Shown here piece after piece: positions 14,281 to 28,710 of a stretch of 64,000 nt of DNA (positions are counted from its first letter, which is position 1; each line of letters opens with the position of its first letter). The notes under the pieces are model-generated. The model saw nothing but the letters and a program-made list of their open reading frames with translations, made no database searches and was not told the origin of the DNA. Origin of the DNA: Lagopus muta (taxonomy: Eukaryota; Chordata; Aves; Galliformes; Phasianidae); NCBI RefSeq assembly GCF_023343835.1, contig NC_064439.1, forward strand, positions 24,740,933-24,804,932. The letters are read 5' to 3'. A program made the position numbers and the translations under genes.

Positions 14281-14306
14281 TTTTCTTCTTCTTCTTCTTC
14301 TTCTTT
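14281..14306 (+). repeat. (CTT)n microsatellite
   Basis: A short run of TTC/CTT triplets on the plus strand, GAA on the minus, in a pyrimidine-rich neighbourhood. Confidence 0.85.
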
Positions 14307-15971
14307 TAGAGGAATCTTTTTAAGGCAAAACAAGCCAAAAGACAAACCAACACCCACAGCCTGATAGACTTTTTCTAGGAAAACTCCCAACTCCTGGTCT
14401 GGCAGCACCAGAGGCTTCGTCCCCTTCCTGCCTAAGGAGCCTCAAGTGCAACTTTTGGAGACAAAGTTTCATCATTGAAGGGCTGCACCTTGGCTTGTTC
14501 GAGTACTCTGCCACAGCTGATTTTACATCCAGACTGCCACTTGGATATAAACACTTCATCTTATTATTTTTCCCATTCCAAATGCAATTATCCCAAATGT
14601 AAGCTCACTAGAAATAAGTCATTGGTTGTAGGTTGTAATATAAAATAAGGTTGTAGTGAATGGATCAGAAGATATGCAAAAACAAATGCACAATTTTTTG
14701 TTGCTATTTTGTGTTAGACATTGCCTGAAAACCTCAGAGGCAGTCAGGAAAGACTTGTTTCTAAGTCGAGTGGGCAATGGCAACAAAGAAAACGTAGATA
14801 GAGGAAGATAAAAGAGATATAAAAGCACTGAAGCTATCAGGCTGATACACTTAGAGCAGAGTATTGATGTTCTCAGACCCACGTAAGTGCCTCAAAACAA
14901 AAGATACATCCAGACTTGAAGAGTTTTTCCTCTTTAAAAACTTCAGGTAAGAGCAAACTAACAAGGATTAGGAATGCACAGTGCCTAATGACTGCCCAAA
15001 CCTCTTTGGTTTCCATGGCTCATGGCACTTCAGTAAGTCTATTTCTGCCCCAGAGAGATGAACCCATTAATTGATAACAGTAGGATACACTTGTGCAGCT
15101 CTGCTCCATGCTTGCCTGCAGCTGCCCTGATCTTTGAGTTTGTTCTCTTGTTTCCATGCTCTTGCTTTAATGTATAATTTCCACTGCATTCAGGATGCCT
15201 CTCCCAACCATGCTAAGAATGCCGGTGACTCCCAAAAGGCTTTAAATTTCTGAACTTCCCATTACTTCCAACGTGAACTCCCTAAGTGCATGGAGATGTG
15301 AAGCAAGAAACACTTATGTAGCTTTTGAAAAGCTGTCCCAAGGTATTTAAGGCAGATGTGGATTTTTGAAAAATACATAGACTCCAATAGGAGCTCAGTT
15401 TTTGCTCCACTCTCCCTGTCATACCTTCCCCTGATTGTTACAAAGCAATGGTTTTCCCTGAGGGAAGTACTCTGAAACCTATATCAAACGCTTAATGGAA
15501 AATATCAGCACTTGGCACCTCACTTAAAAATAAGGAAGAACATATCCTTCATCTTCTTTGGCCTAGATGTGACAAACATTTCCTGGGAGAAAGGTGCGAT
15601 GCTGTTTTACTATGTATGCTAATTCCAGCTAAGGTGGTGACAAAAAGGAAAATAACTTGTGGGGGGCAATGTCTACTCTGTGTAGCTGTTGGTGGGTTTG
15701 GCAAATTTGGCTGGGAGTGCCCCCAGCAGACCAGCCTTTGAAGGCTGTGTTCACTTGGACTGTAAGGTCACAGTGTAGATCTTGGTGTCTGGAAAGGAAG
15801 AAATACTGATATTTTACAGTGCTCTGTCCAATCATTGTGGGAAGGAGTAATTTTTGTTCTTGTTCATGTGAGTTTTTCTTTTGTCATAGATTTAGTTTGT
15901 CTTTATGCATCAGTTCTTCCTGTTCTTCTGTGTTCTATTTGTTTTGATGAGGAAGGACGTAATGGAATTAT

Positions 15972-16366
15972 GATGAGGGGCCTGGAGCATCTCCCTTATG
16001 AGGAAAGCCTGAGAGACTTGAGACTATTCAGCCCGTAGAAGCCTGAGAGGGGATCTTATCAATGCTTATAAATATCTAAAGGGCACGTATCAAATGGATG
16101 GAGCCAGGCACTTTCAATGGTGCCAAGTGACGGGACAGTGGGCACAAACTGGAACACAGGAAGTTCCATCTGATCATGAGAAGAACTTCTTTGAGGGTGA
16201 CAGAGCACTGAAACAGGCTGCCCAGAGAGGCTGTGGGGTCTGCTTCTCTGGAGATACTCAAAACCAACCTGCACACTTTCCTTTGCTACCTTCTCTAGGG
16301 AACGTGCTTCAGCAGGACAGTCTCCAGAGGTCCCTTCCAACCTTAAAGATTCTGTAATTCTGTGAT
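15972..16366 (+). mobile_element. CR1 LINE 3' fragment, sense
   Basis: Diagnostic CR1 blocks appear in order: 'gaggggcctggagcatctcc' at the start, a GGGATCTTATCAATGCTTATAAATAT block near 16050, 'gagaagaacttctttgagg' near 16180, 'caggctgcccagagaggct' near 16215, and the terminal 'cttccaacctt' with octamer-like repeats ending at about 16366. It is 5'-truncated, as most CR1 copies are. It lies 1.3 kb upstream of the GLCCI1 CpG island. Open frames here on both strands are CR1 shadows. Confidence 0.93.
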
Positions 16367-17689
16367 TTGCAGGAGTTGTGGAATAGTGTCTAAATACCAT
16401 ATAAATTTTAAAGTCTTTCGCTAGTTCCTCTTTGCCTTAATCTGATGTAACTGAGCACTGTTAATAACTGCAGTGTATTAATCATTGCCCTACACAGACA
16501 AAGATGTGCCTTTTCTCAGATGATCCTAAATGGTTTTTAGTCTCTACAAGACATTACTGTATCAGCAGTGTTATCTGACAAAACTAAAAACATAGGAAAG
16601 TGTGCTTACTATTTAAAATACTCCAGGACTAGCGTGAGCAGACTACTACTACTACAGAATGGCTTCTACAGCGAGTTTGATGCCAGTGCAGTGAAGTAGA
16701 AAAAACAAACTAGATGGACTTCATAAGCTGTGATTAAGCACAGTGCTAAATCCTCGGGGAAAAAAAGTCTCTATAATGCAGTTATAGAAGCAAATTTGGC
16801 TCATGTTCCCAGAAGAAAAGACTGGACTAATGGAAAAATATACGGTTGCTGACTTTTCTTAAAATTAATTTATACAAGTGGCTCTGCTGCCTGAGCACAC
16901 GTTCATGTGGACGTGAGGTGTATTATTCCTACCCTTTTTGTAACATAACCGTGGTGACTGCATCACATGATGCTAGTGCAAACAAAGTCACATTAACAGC
17001 CCATGAATAGATGCATTTTCCTAGAATACGGTTTCTCATTGGGACTATCCACTAGTTCCTGGGCTAGCAGAGGATAAGGATAGGTACAGACAGCTTTGGC
17101 AGTATAGGGTAAGGGTAAGAACCTTCACAGCAGTAGAAGATAATTGTGTTTATCATATAACTGGAAAAGGTACAAAGGATATAGTTAATTCTGTGAGACT
17201 ACTGCTTCGTTACTGTATCAAACAATAAGAACATAGCTTTTAAACATTACCCATTCTATTTCTATCTCTTCTCTATGTCTTTTTTGCTTTTAAAACCTGC
17301 ATTTTGAATCTGAGAAGCCAGCACATCGAGCTGACTTCCCCCAAGAAGGAAGACTTGCTCCTTTATTCCTCTTACGTCAACCTACTCACATTAAATTCAA
17401 CGTAAACTGCTCTTGATGGATTCGACTCATCTCTCTAATCTTATAGCCATCTGATTTCTAACTATTAAGTTACACGCCTCTTTTCTTTCTGTCCCACTCC
17501 CTTGTGTTACCAATTCATCTAGTGGGAGCTCTTTCTCCCACAACGTTGCTTAATGCCACTGCAAAACTTTATTTCCTCCTTGACTTTTTCCGAAAAGCAT
17601 TTTTTGACATAAGTTAAAAAAAAAATAAATCTCATCAGTTTCATAGAAATCTATACGCGGTGACGATTCTATGTTGAATTAAAATTTGA
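16367..17689. other. AT-rich DNA upstream of promoter
   Basis: AT-rich spacer between the CR1 fragment and the CpG island. No coding sequence, RNA gene or clear repeat was recognised. Base composition changes abruptly at about 17.7 kb. Confidence 0.6.
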
Positions 17690-19195
<1,506 letters not shown>

Positions 19196-19229
19196 TAGGG
19201 TCTGTCCCCTCGAGGCCGTCCCCTGGAGA

Positions 19230-19252
19230 GGGGATGGGGGTTGGTTGGTTGG
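19230..19252 (+). repeat. G-rich run, possible G-quadruplex
   Basis: GGGG-AT-GGGGG followed by three TTGG units, about 150 bases inside intron 1. Regularly spaced G-tracts of this kind can fold as a two-tier G-quadruplex in DNA, or in the nascent RNA since the G-rich strand is the sense strand. Confidence 0.5.
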
Positions 19253-20877
19253 AGGTGCCGGAGCTAATCCTTGCTGCAGGTGTAACGCTGCGTGCGGGCT
19301 GCTGCTGCCGGTGGGTCCGAGCTGTGCCAACCGAGTTGCTGAATGTGTGTTGAAACCAAACGTCCAGCGCTCTGCCCTTCTGCACGGCTCTGTTTCTCAA
19401 GTATTTCCTTTTATTTAGCCTTCTCTTAAAATAAGGGTTAAAATCACGTAATGTTTTCAAATACGGGCTCCGCGGTAATTAGGAAATTCCCATATTGAAG
19501 CGCTTAAAAGCAAATAACACCGGTCTGTCTGTCTCGTTATACCGAATACTGTATCTTGGAGGCTGTGGGAGCCCCAGCCCTGTAGCCCGAATGGGCCTGT
19601 CGAAGTTTAAAATGTTGAACTGGCTGGTAGTAATTGCGACTTAACCTGTGTCAGGTTGTCTGCTGATGTGCTGAACGCGTTAAAGTGGCAGTGGCCATCT
19701 TACCTCCCCCCGCCAGTCCCTCGGTAGCTGAATGAGGCTGCACTGAGCAGCCCCGCTGCGCTATCGGGTATCGCGCATCGCCTCTTCTTGGCTCAGCACC
19801 CCCCGCTTCTGCTCTCCCTTCCTCCAGCCTAGCTGCCTGCCCTTTCTGTGGCAAACTGCGGTCTGTAGTGGTTGCCGACGTGTTTTGTAGCTGTGGGTTC
19901 TGTTATCTTCTCGCCAGCCCTCCCCCCTTTCAGCCTTAAATGTGTAGTAAATCCCTACAATCCGTAGTAGTTGTAACGGAGGCAGAACAACGTGACCGGG
20001 GATGGTCGTAAGGCATGGGCAGCGTTTTGCGAAGGAGCAAGATGTCAGTGCCACCTGTGTGCGGAGTTAATCTGCAGCGTAGTGTCTGCGCTTAGGCAGA
20101 TGGCCGAATTTGTTGTTAACATTGAAACAGAAATACTTTGTAACTTCTGCATGAATGCATGATCTTCCTGTGAAGTTTTTGCACGCTTCAAGATGGAGCT
20201 GCTCTTCAGTGCTGTTGCTTCATTCAAGCTCTAAATAAGATTTTCAAGATCATATTTTCCCTACTGCATGAAGCTCTAAATGTACATTTCCTTTCCTCCC
20301 CCCCCCCTTTCAATGCTTAGAAAGTGCTAATAGGAAACAAAACAAAACCAAAAAATGCAGTGCACATGGATACTGCTAACACTGAAGCTGATGATGAATG
20401 CTGTAAATAATTACGAGAACCTGGTGCAAAACATTGTAGCGGTGCAGTGTGTGAAGGTCTGCACTCACTGTGTGTTGAGGAGAGAGGAACGTGGACAGTT
20501 ACGTGCAAGCAAGGAAAAACACTGCAAAGCTGTGAAGCATTTCATTATTACACATGGATTTTTTTTGTCTGAGGGGAAATCTTAATTTTAGAAAGTGGTT
20601 TTAATCTTCATCTGTGGGCTATTTTGCCCTTAATAAATTGGGCTATAAACTACTGCTGAATGACTTTTCTGTCATTAAACTTGTTGCAGCTTGCCTCTTG
20701 GTGAGCCATGCTAGCAGCACACACAACCTGATGCGGTGAGAGCGCAGCGTAGGAAATCATAGATGGTCCATCAAGAAATCCACTCTGCAATCTGTATGTG
20801 CTGTGAGGAATTTGGATCCCCTCTCCTCCAGGTCTAGCCAGCTGCTGCTGCAGAAGCTGACATCCTCCAGCAAACCC

Positions 20878-20896
20878 TGAATGAATGAATGAATGA
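20878..20896 (+). repeat. (TGAA)n short microsatellite
   Basis: About four and a half copies of TGAA in GLCCI1 intron 1. Confidence 0.9.
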
Positions 20897-23466
20897 AAAC
20901 AATGTGATCACCCTAATAATGACCGCGGTCGCACACGTCATCGGCTTTATTTTTACAGAAATACAAGCACCATTTTCTAGCGGGTTAGGACAGCAAGGTA
21001 CACTATTTCTTCAGTCTTCCAAATTAAAAAAGAATACTGTCCTCCTTCAACCCCCCCCTAATTTAGAGCCGTTTTACACAATTTGGAATATTGCTGTGGG
21101 CCTTTGTTCCCCTGCTTATTCCCATCATTCTAATGCATGATGTCTAGATTGTGAGAATGATGCTTGCAGTGTGTACAGTGGTAGTACTATGTAGAAAACT
21201 GGTGAACTGAAGGAGTGCTGCAGTAATAATGGAGGGCTTGAAAAGATGCCTGTTTTCAAACACAGGCCATCTTGCTGCAGCTTGTTAAACAATGTGCTAC
21301 TCCAGCTTTTTATAGTTGTGATCAGTGTTCAGGTCTTGGGGAAGCTACTTGGTTAAGGGTTGTTTTTTTTTTTTTTTGGTCAATTTTTAAAAACATTTCC
21401 ACTGCTGTACAGTGTAAGCATAGGCTGTAGGTATAATCCTGTTGTTTTTCTCACCAGTGTGAGAGATCTGTTTGTCTTTGGCTCTGCAGTCTGATTTAGA
21501 CTGTTCCACAAACGTGCTTGTGCTGCAGGCTGCTTGTGGTTCTGATGGATAAATGTTTTTCTCTTCTGAAGACACCTGCTCCTTCCCTACCTCATGCCAG
21601 CCTGTCTTGAACTGGATATGTCCTATTTTGTTGTAAATATTTTGGTGATTTGTCAGAGGTTGATGTTTTTTTTTTTGCAAATGATCTATGAAAACAATCC
21701 AGCTTTGAGCCTCTACAGGTCAGTGCAACTTCCATTGCAGGCATTGACATCACTACTGCTTCATGAATGAAAGCAGCACGCTGCCTCTGCTCCTATCATC
21801 ATGTTCCCTTTTCTTCCTTCCTAAAATGCCACATATGTTTTTGTTCTGTAGCAAAATATTGTGTTTATTTGGTATTTTCTTTAAGCAAATGTCAGGATTT
21901 TGTAGTTCTTAGGAAATGGTTGCTGCCAGTATTGGATTAGTGTTGTTCATGAATGATGAGAAATCATGAATGCTATATGCTAATTTCAAGATGCTAAAGC
22001 AGCAGGAAAAAGGGCAAAAAACTTACAATGCCATAGGATGAACCTGCAGTGTGTGAGTCTATTCCTTCCCTTTAAAACAACAACAACAACAAAAAAAACA
22101 AACACCTTGTTATTCCTTTCTCATAGACATTTATAGCCTGTATTCATATTTTAGAGCTGGCAATTTAAAAAGTGGTTGAATATGACAACATATGGTTTCC
22201 TTAGAGGGAATCTATGTACTTATCTGGTGGCGTAAATGTAAGAGCAGCAAGAATGAAGCTGTATGCTTTATGACAAAGGACAACTCAATAATAAGGCAAA
22301 AAAAGAAAAGCCCTTTTTGAGATGATCAAAGTGTATTTCTTGTAAACACGTAGTCCTAGTTGCAAGCTGTATTCATACCTGGATAAAATCTGTAGGTTCT
22401 GATGTTATGGAAAGCAGTTTGTGTAAATCTAAGGGAGTGTGTTTCCTGTGTAGTTTGTCTTTTACATGGTGTGTGATGTTTCGCATACAAGGAATGCATA
22501 AGTGATTTCTATACGGTTTGATCTCAATATTGTTTTCATCAAATGCTTTGATTTATTTAGTGGTAACCATGGTGATACATGAGAAAAATACTGACACAAA
22601 ATACTTTAATGTACTCAGCTTACACAGCTTATACTAAACTGTTTTTCCGTAGGAGATTTTTAAAGCAGAGGTTAGTTTTAAGAATGTATGAAAAATACTT
22701 TAATTACTTTGGCTGTTAAGGGTTCTTAATATCTTTTACTTATCAAAATAGCTCCTGAGCAGTTGTCAGCATTAAAAAAGATGTATATATGCAGAGCAAC
22801 TGCATAACCCAGGTCTTAGTAACAAGTATGTGGATCAGCTGTTATGCTAGCAGGTAAGACTATTGGACTGAGGAACAGGACAGGCAGTATTGCTGATCTG
22901 TAGACTTGTAAGGGATGTCAGTGTTTAAAAATAAAAAATTCAGACTTCAAAAGCCAGAGCTGTTTTGATATCCTGGATTAAAGCCATCCAATGTTTTGGC
23001 ATTGTAAGCATTTATACTGGAGATCAAGATGATCTTTCCTTTATTTCTAACAAATGTAGGTAAGGAAGTAATTTTTGTGATGCTTCCTATTTTCTGATGC
23101 CTGAATAATAGCAGTGTTCCCATAATTGAATGGCCAAAGCAGTTTTGCTCCAGATTTGGCCTTCTCTCTTCCCAAAATAACTCTTGCTGAAATATAAGAT
23201 GGTGATATAGAAGACAATAGTTAAATTCAAACCAGTTGTTTTAAAGTTGAAGAATTCTATTGTTACATGTTCTAATATCATCACTTCAAATAAGAATAGT
23301 TATTAGATGTCCTCGAGCATAAGACAGAGTAGCTATTTGTGTTTCAGGTTAAGATAGCTGCAAGAAAGAAAAAATGGGGAAGTGTTTTCTTCATTGAACT
23401 TACATGCTACTGTAGCAAGGCATTATTTATTAAGAACTTTCCCCCCACACAAATGAACTTTGAAGA

Positions 23467-23469
<3 letters not shown>

Positions 23470-23525
<56 letters not shown>
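23470..23525 (+). repeat. (AT)28 microsatellite
   Basis: An uninterrupted 56-base AT dinucleotide run in intron 1. It is self-complementary and likely to vary in length between individuals. The 'YIYIYI' peptide of an overlapping open frame is an artefact of this repeat. Confidence 0.97.
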
Positions 23526-23527
<2 letters not shown>

Positions 23528-26500
23528 CACTTAATTCTTATTCTTTGGGAATAAGCAAATATTAGTGCCTGTAACTGCAATTTCCATTAGCATAGTAAGC
23601 CTGTGGCTAATAGGAAAAGTTGGTTACTGAAAATCACTGTTCCCATTTTTTGTCCTTTTCTTTCCCAGGAAGGTAGTGGGGAAGTGGAGACTGTCAGGTA
23701 GTGTGGATCAAAAGAATCTATGGTAGAACCATGAGGATGTCACTGGTGTTTGCTAAATATGGACTTGCAGATGAGTTGTTGAGCTTTGCTGTACTGCTAA
23801 AATTGATAACAGAGAGATAGTTACTTTGAAATGGAATTCATATGGGTACTTCAGGTATAGTCATGGGAGAGAAAAGTAACTGATGCAGTAATTTTGAAAT
23901 CTTTGTTCAGCTCAAACTTGAAAGAAATAGCTGTAACAATGTGAGACTTATTGGAAATGAAATATGCTTCTTGTTGCTTCAGTTGGTTAATATTAAATTT
24001 TTTTTATGGTACTTTATCAATCGAGTAATTATTTTCATCAGAAGACGGTTATAGTTTTCCTTCATAGTGAAAAATGAAAGATCCTATTGAAGCCAGTTGG
24101 CCATGTCCTGTGTAGAGAAAAGCATTGTCAACACTTGATGCAATAGCTGGTTTTCCCTGGACTTAGCATACATTCAACAAAATGAATATACTAGAGTTTA
24201 ATGTGTTGAGTAGCATTTTTTTTAAAGTACCTTTTCTTGGTGAAAAAAAGGCCGTATCGTGAAGATACGTAACTGGAAAATTGGCCTCTAGACTTGAGAT
24301 AGTTAATTCTCTTAATGATGATCATTTTGTTTTAATGTTAATATTTAAATGCGTCAAGTTTACTTTCTTTCAACACTGTCTCCAATGTAATCCTATAGTG
24401 CACTAACAATGGCCCAGGGCATTTTTAGGCAAGTATTATAAAATAGTATTTGTAGCTCATCATTAGAAATACTACATCCACAGCAACTCACGGACCCAAG
24501 ATTATTCCTTCCTTCTTTTTCTCAGCATTTTCATGAGAGATTACAGTGAAGGAACATGAATGTACATAATCCTTTATATGCTATATACTTCTCTCTAAAA
24601 ATTAGTTTGGTTTTCAATTGTGCTTTTTTTCCTTAATGACGTGACTGAAGTTCACCACTGGCTTGGTTTATTTTACCAGTTGTATTATTTTTGAATCAGG
24701 AATTGAATTTTCTAGCTTGAAAATGGCTAACAGGTACTGGGAGGTATCACAGTTTGACACTTCTGCAGTATGGGCATCACATGAAGTATCATGGTAGTAT
24801 ATAATGTTAATCCTTCTGAATAGCAAGTCAGTCTCCTTTTCTGAAGCTGGGGTCCCATCCATGAATTACTTGTTCATGGTTGAAACTGAAATACATGCTC
24901 TCTTGGGAGTCTGTTCCTTCTCTACCTGTTATGCAAGTATGATGTTGAGATCAGAACTTTTCTCTTACGCCATGAGGGTCCAAACTTTTGGCTTGATTGA
25001 GCTGCAGTGAGTGAGGAGGAATTGTCCTGGTCTGTATATAAAATACATAGTTGATGTATACAAGAAAGAATACTTTAAAAAAAAATATTTTCTATTAAGG
25101 CATTAAATAAAAAGGTAAGAAATCCATAAAACTAGTGGGATAGTTGATATTTTTGTGAAGCTTATGCAACAGTCTGGTTTGATGGAAGTGGTTGCATTTC
25201 TTCATGAGTTCTCAAGGTGCTTGCCAGGGATTCTTGACCCAATAGTACAATAGTACTCTTCCTGTGCTTCATATGTGAAAGTAGTTGTTCACACCTAGTG
25301 GTGATGTGAATAAGGGGTGATTGTAAAGTGGGGAGTATTTTTCTCTGTTAAGATAGGTCTTATAGAAGTCTAACAAAGAGTCGTAATCAAATTTGTCTTT
25401 TGGTTAAATGTCTGATTGCAGCTCTGTACATTCAGTTTGAAAATTTGCAGATAATGTATTTGTCCATTGAAAATGGAGTTGGAAATATACGAAAGCATTG
25501 ATGTTTTCTGACAATCTTGAAACCTGTTCTCAGATTTGATCCTCAGCATGCCACCTTCACCTGCCCTACTCAATTGGTATCTGCACTGCTGCTTATTAGC
25601 CACAACCGAGTCTTACCGAAATACTGATTGTCACATTTTAAAAACAGATTAACTTTCTTGGGATGGAAAAAAACTAGATGTGTCTTTACTCCAGCACTAG
25701 CTGTTTTCCACACAATTTGTAAATAGGGATTAACCAAACCTATTAGTCTTGGTTTGATGGAGGATGGTTGTGGTTAAGTTTTCATTTTTTATGTTAGTAG
25801 ATCTCTTAAGTGGCTTTTGTATCAGATATTGCTGCTTTGGAGGCAATAGGTGCTTCCTAGTAGCTCATAAACTGTTACAAGTTTGAGTTTTGAAACTTTA
25901 ATGACAGATTTTTCTTAAATATTGTATTGGTTAGATCTTATTTAGTGTTGCATGTGCCCTAAAGTCTTATTTCTTCTTTAGGAAGAGTGTTTTTCATTTT
26001 TCTCAGTAAAGATAGCAGTTCTGTCATGATTTTCTACTTATCTGAAGCCTACCATAGGATTGTCCTCACTGTCTTCTACAATGGTTCCAATTTAGACTGT
26101 ACTTCAGGTGTCCTGTTCCTTGAACTCTATAAGTCACCTGTTTGAACAAGGGTGGCTTCATCCTTCTTTCCCACATTCTCACACCAGGCATTGAGTAAGG
26201 AGATTAGTTGTAGGTATATTGCTGAATGTAGTAACATGTAGTAACACTCCTTGCTTGGCTGATCATTATGAAGTTGCTGGCATTCTTACTATGAACTTGA
26301 AAATCATTTCACCAGCTACATAGACTTAACACTTTAAGTATAAGTCTGTTTTTTGAAATTGTTTTCAGTCATGGTAACCACTTCATTGAGAAATGATTAA
26401 ATTATTTTGCCTTAGTCCATGGACAGTGTACCGACGCATTTTCAGGATAATACCAACAGGGTATTTTGAGTGTATTGGGTTGTGTGTGGCTGTGTAGTTC

Positions 26501-28680
26501 TTGTGCAGATAAACAGAGTCTTCCTAATAATATGGCAATGGCACTTGATATGAGAAAGTACAGTATGGACTTTATCTATCATGTGAGGCTTGGTATAGCA
26601 GGAGTACACTGTGCTCTTGCTTGGTGGTTCTGGTTCAGCAGGTGGTCCCTAGTCAACTCTGTTGATTCAGTGCTGGTCTACAGAAACTTGCCTATAATTG
26701 CAAACCTTGCTTCCAAATATGACATTGAAACCTGTTACGGCTGTTTGTGAGTAGTGTGAGTGCAGACATAAATGCCTGAGTCTGTGAACGTACAGGTTCT
26801 GGGGCAGTGGTACAACTGCTTTCCATTTTATAACCCATATTGGATCAGAAATGTTGCTTTAACATCTTGCACTTTGTTGCCAGAATTCAGACACCAAGAC
26901 GAGGTGCCAGTGAGTGACTCTGCAAGAGCTGTGTGGGTATGTGCTATAGTCTCAGACACACTGCTTCCAAGCATGATGGCAGAGCTCAGCTGATGGTTTT
27001 TCTTTTTTTTTTTTTTTTTTGAGTCTGAAGTGCTGGGAATTATGTTGCATAGCCTTTTGGATTTTGCAGTGTTGAATGTATACCTTTGTATCCAGTGTGT
27101 CAGATATCATCCAGAGTCTTTCTGTTATGTAGGATATCATAACTTTGTTTTTTGAGCAGTGGGGAGCTTGACTTGTTCACTGAAGATTAAATCTAGACTT
27201 AAACTGAGTGTCCTGGAGCAGACTTTGAACAGAGACTCTAAAAATATCAGCTAACTGCTTAAGAATGCAGAATAAAACTTTGGTTTACACAGAAGTTGGA
27301 AAGCTGCCAGGTTATGGAAGAAGTGGATTTGGGCATTACTATAGAAACAGAAGAATTTGTAATTTCAAACCAAGTTGTGTACTGAAGGATGCAGTCCTTG
27401 GATTGTTTGTAATGCTCATTTTAAGATGGTTGTGTACATCTACTGTAATTACTTCTAGGGAGGGAATTAGCCTATTAGGATTGTTCTGTGTAGTCTTGTG
27501 GTTTTATTTAGTGGTTTTTGTTATGTTTTATGTAGAGTTGGAGGAAGTGGAGAGAGCTTTTCCAAAAATGATTAAAACAAAAGCCTCTAAGATAGTACTT
27601 ATGGAGTCTGACAGCTCAGAACATGGGTGAACAGAACCAGCGGATACACTGGTGCTGTTTGTACTGTAGATGTTAGATGTTAGTTTTTTACTGCTAGACC
27701 TTCTTCAGTTGTTCAAATTTACATGCATATACAGCAAAACAAAATCCTGCAAAAAGTAAATGATGTATAAGGCTGGAGTAAAGTTTCAGATTACCAAAGG
27801 AAATAGTTTGATAAATCCCGCTGAACGTGGTTGCTCTGAATGTGGAGAGAATCTGATTTAATGAAAAATATTAAACATAGTGGAATCTTTAAAACATCAG
27901 TAAAAGTCGAGGAGCTGATCTGATGGCATGGACATTCGTCTGAAAAATGCTGATAGGAGTTTGTGGAGAACCTGAAAGAAACAGGAAGGAACTCGAGGTA
28001 ACACGTCGCTTTGCTGATCAAAATCTTAACTGAGGATAGTTAAAACCCAAACAGAATTGTCTGCACTTAAAGACCAAATCTGGAAACTGTAGTTGAAGCT
28101 ATTCTGTAGCAAGAGAAAAAAGAGATGAATGATGATCCACAGTTGGCTTATTGGAACTGTGTATTTGGAATTAGAAATTACCTCAGTTTTGATGCAGGTT
28201 ATAGGGTTTAATCAAATCAATTAAGTGGTTTCTTTTAGAACGTTCTAGAAAAGCTTGCTCAGGCTTTTATATTTTACCTGTGACTTTATAAAGCAGTGTA
28301 TTTGAATAGGAAGTGGTATTATTTGTATAGATGTGAGAAGAGCCGATATATAGTTGTATTTTTAAATTGTGGAAAATATGAAGTCCAGTTGTAAATTACT
28401 GAGATCCACTGGTCTGAATTCTGCTTTATGTCCAACATCAGAGCAAATTCCGAGGGATAGTGGAAAGCAGTGAGAAACACTGAAGTGCAAAATGATTTTT
28501 CCAAACTGTGTTGTGCTCACCCTGTAGTTTTTGTAGGAGAAATTATTTTCTGCACAGGAAATAGATCTTAATCTGCTTAGGCAAATTTCAGAGCTAGGGT
28601 GATGAAACCGTAGATGAGTTTTGAGAGATTTAATTAGCACGCAGGTTAGGCAGCAAAAGTTGAAGGACCCTGGGAATCAA

Positions 28681-28710
28681 AATAACAGAAATGTGAATAA
28701 CAGAAATGTG
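28681..28710 (+). repeat. 15-bp perfect tandem duplication
   Basis: The unit AATAACAGAAATGTG occurs twice without a gap (28681-28695 and 28696-28710) in intron 1. Confidence 0.9.

Larger units (their letters stand above)
5576..15971. other. Intergenic DNA, no gene recognised
   Basis: About 10 kb of AT-rich DNA without a supported gene. It holds short simple repeats: an 18-bp tandem at 5683-5718, A-tracts near 6826-6845 and 8867-8902, and a CTT-type run at 14281-14306. It also holds several perfect palindromes (7374-7391, 10597-10618, 12198-12213). The longest open frame (109 codons, minus, 13167-13496) has no family signature. No RNA gene was recognised by eye. Confidence 0.7.

Noticed and set aside
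16094-16357. Plus- and minus-strand open frames at 16.1-16.4 kb
   Set aside because: They are translations of the CR1 fragment at 15972-16366.
1-17600. Terminal exon of UMAD1, the expected upstream neighbour
   Set aside because: I looked for the conserved C-terminal UMA-type block and did not see it on either strand; the gene end probably lies outside the window or was missed by eye.
23339-23527. Open frame ending in a long Tyr-Ile repeat
   Set aside because: The repeat is the translation of the (AT)28 microsatellite.
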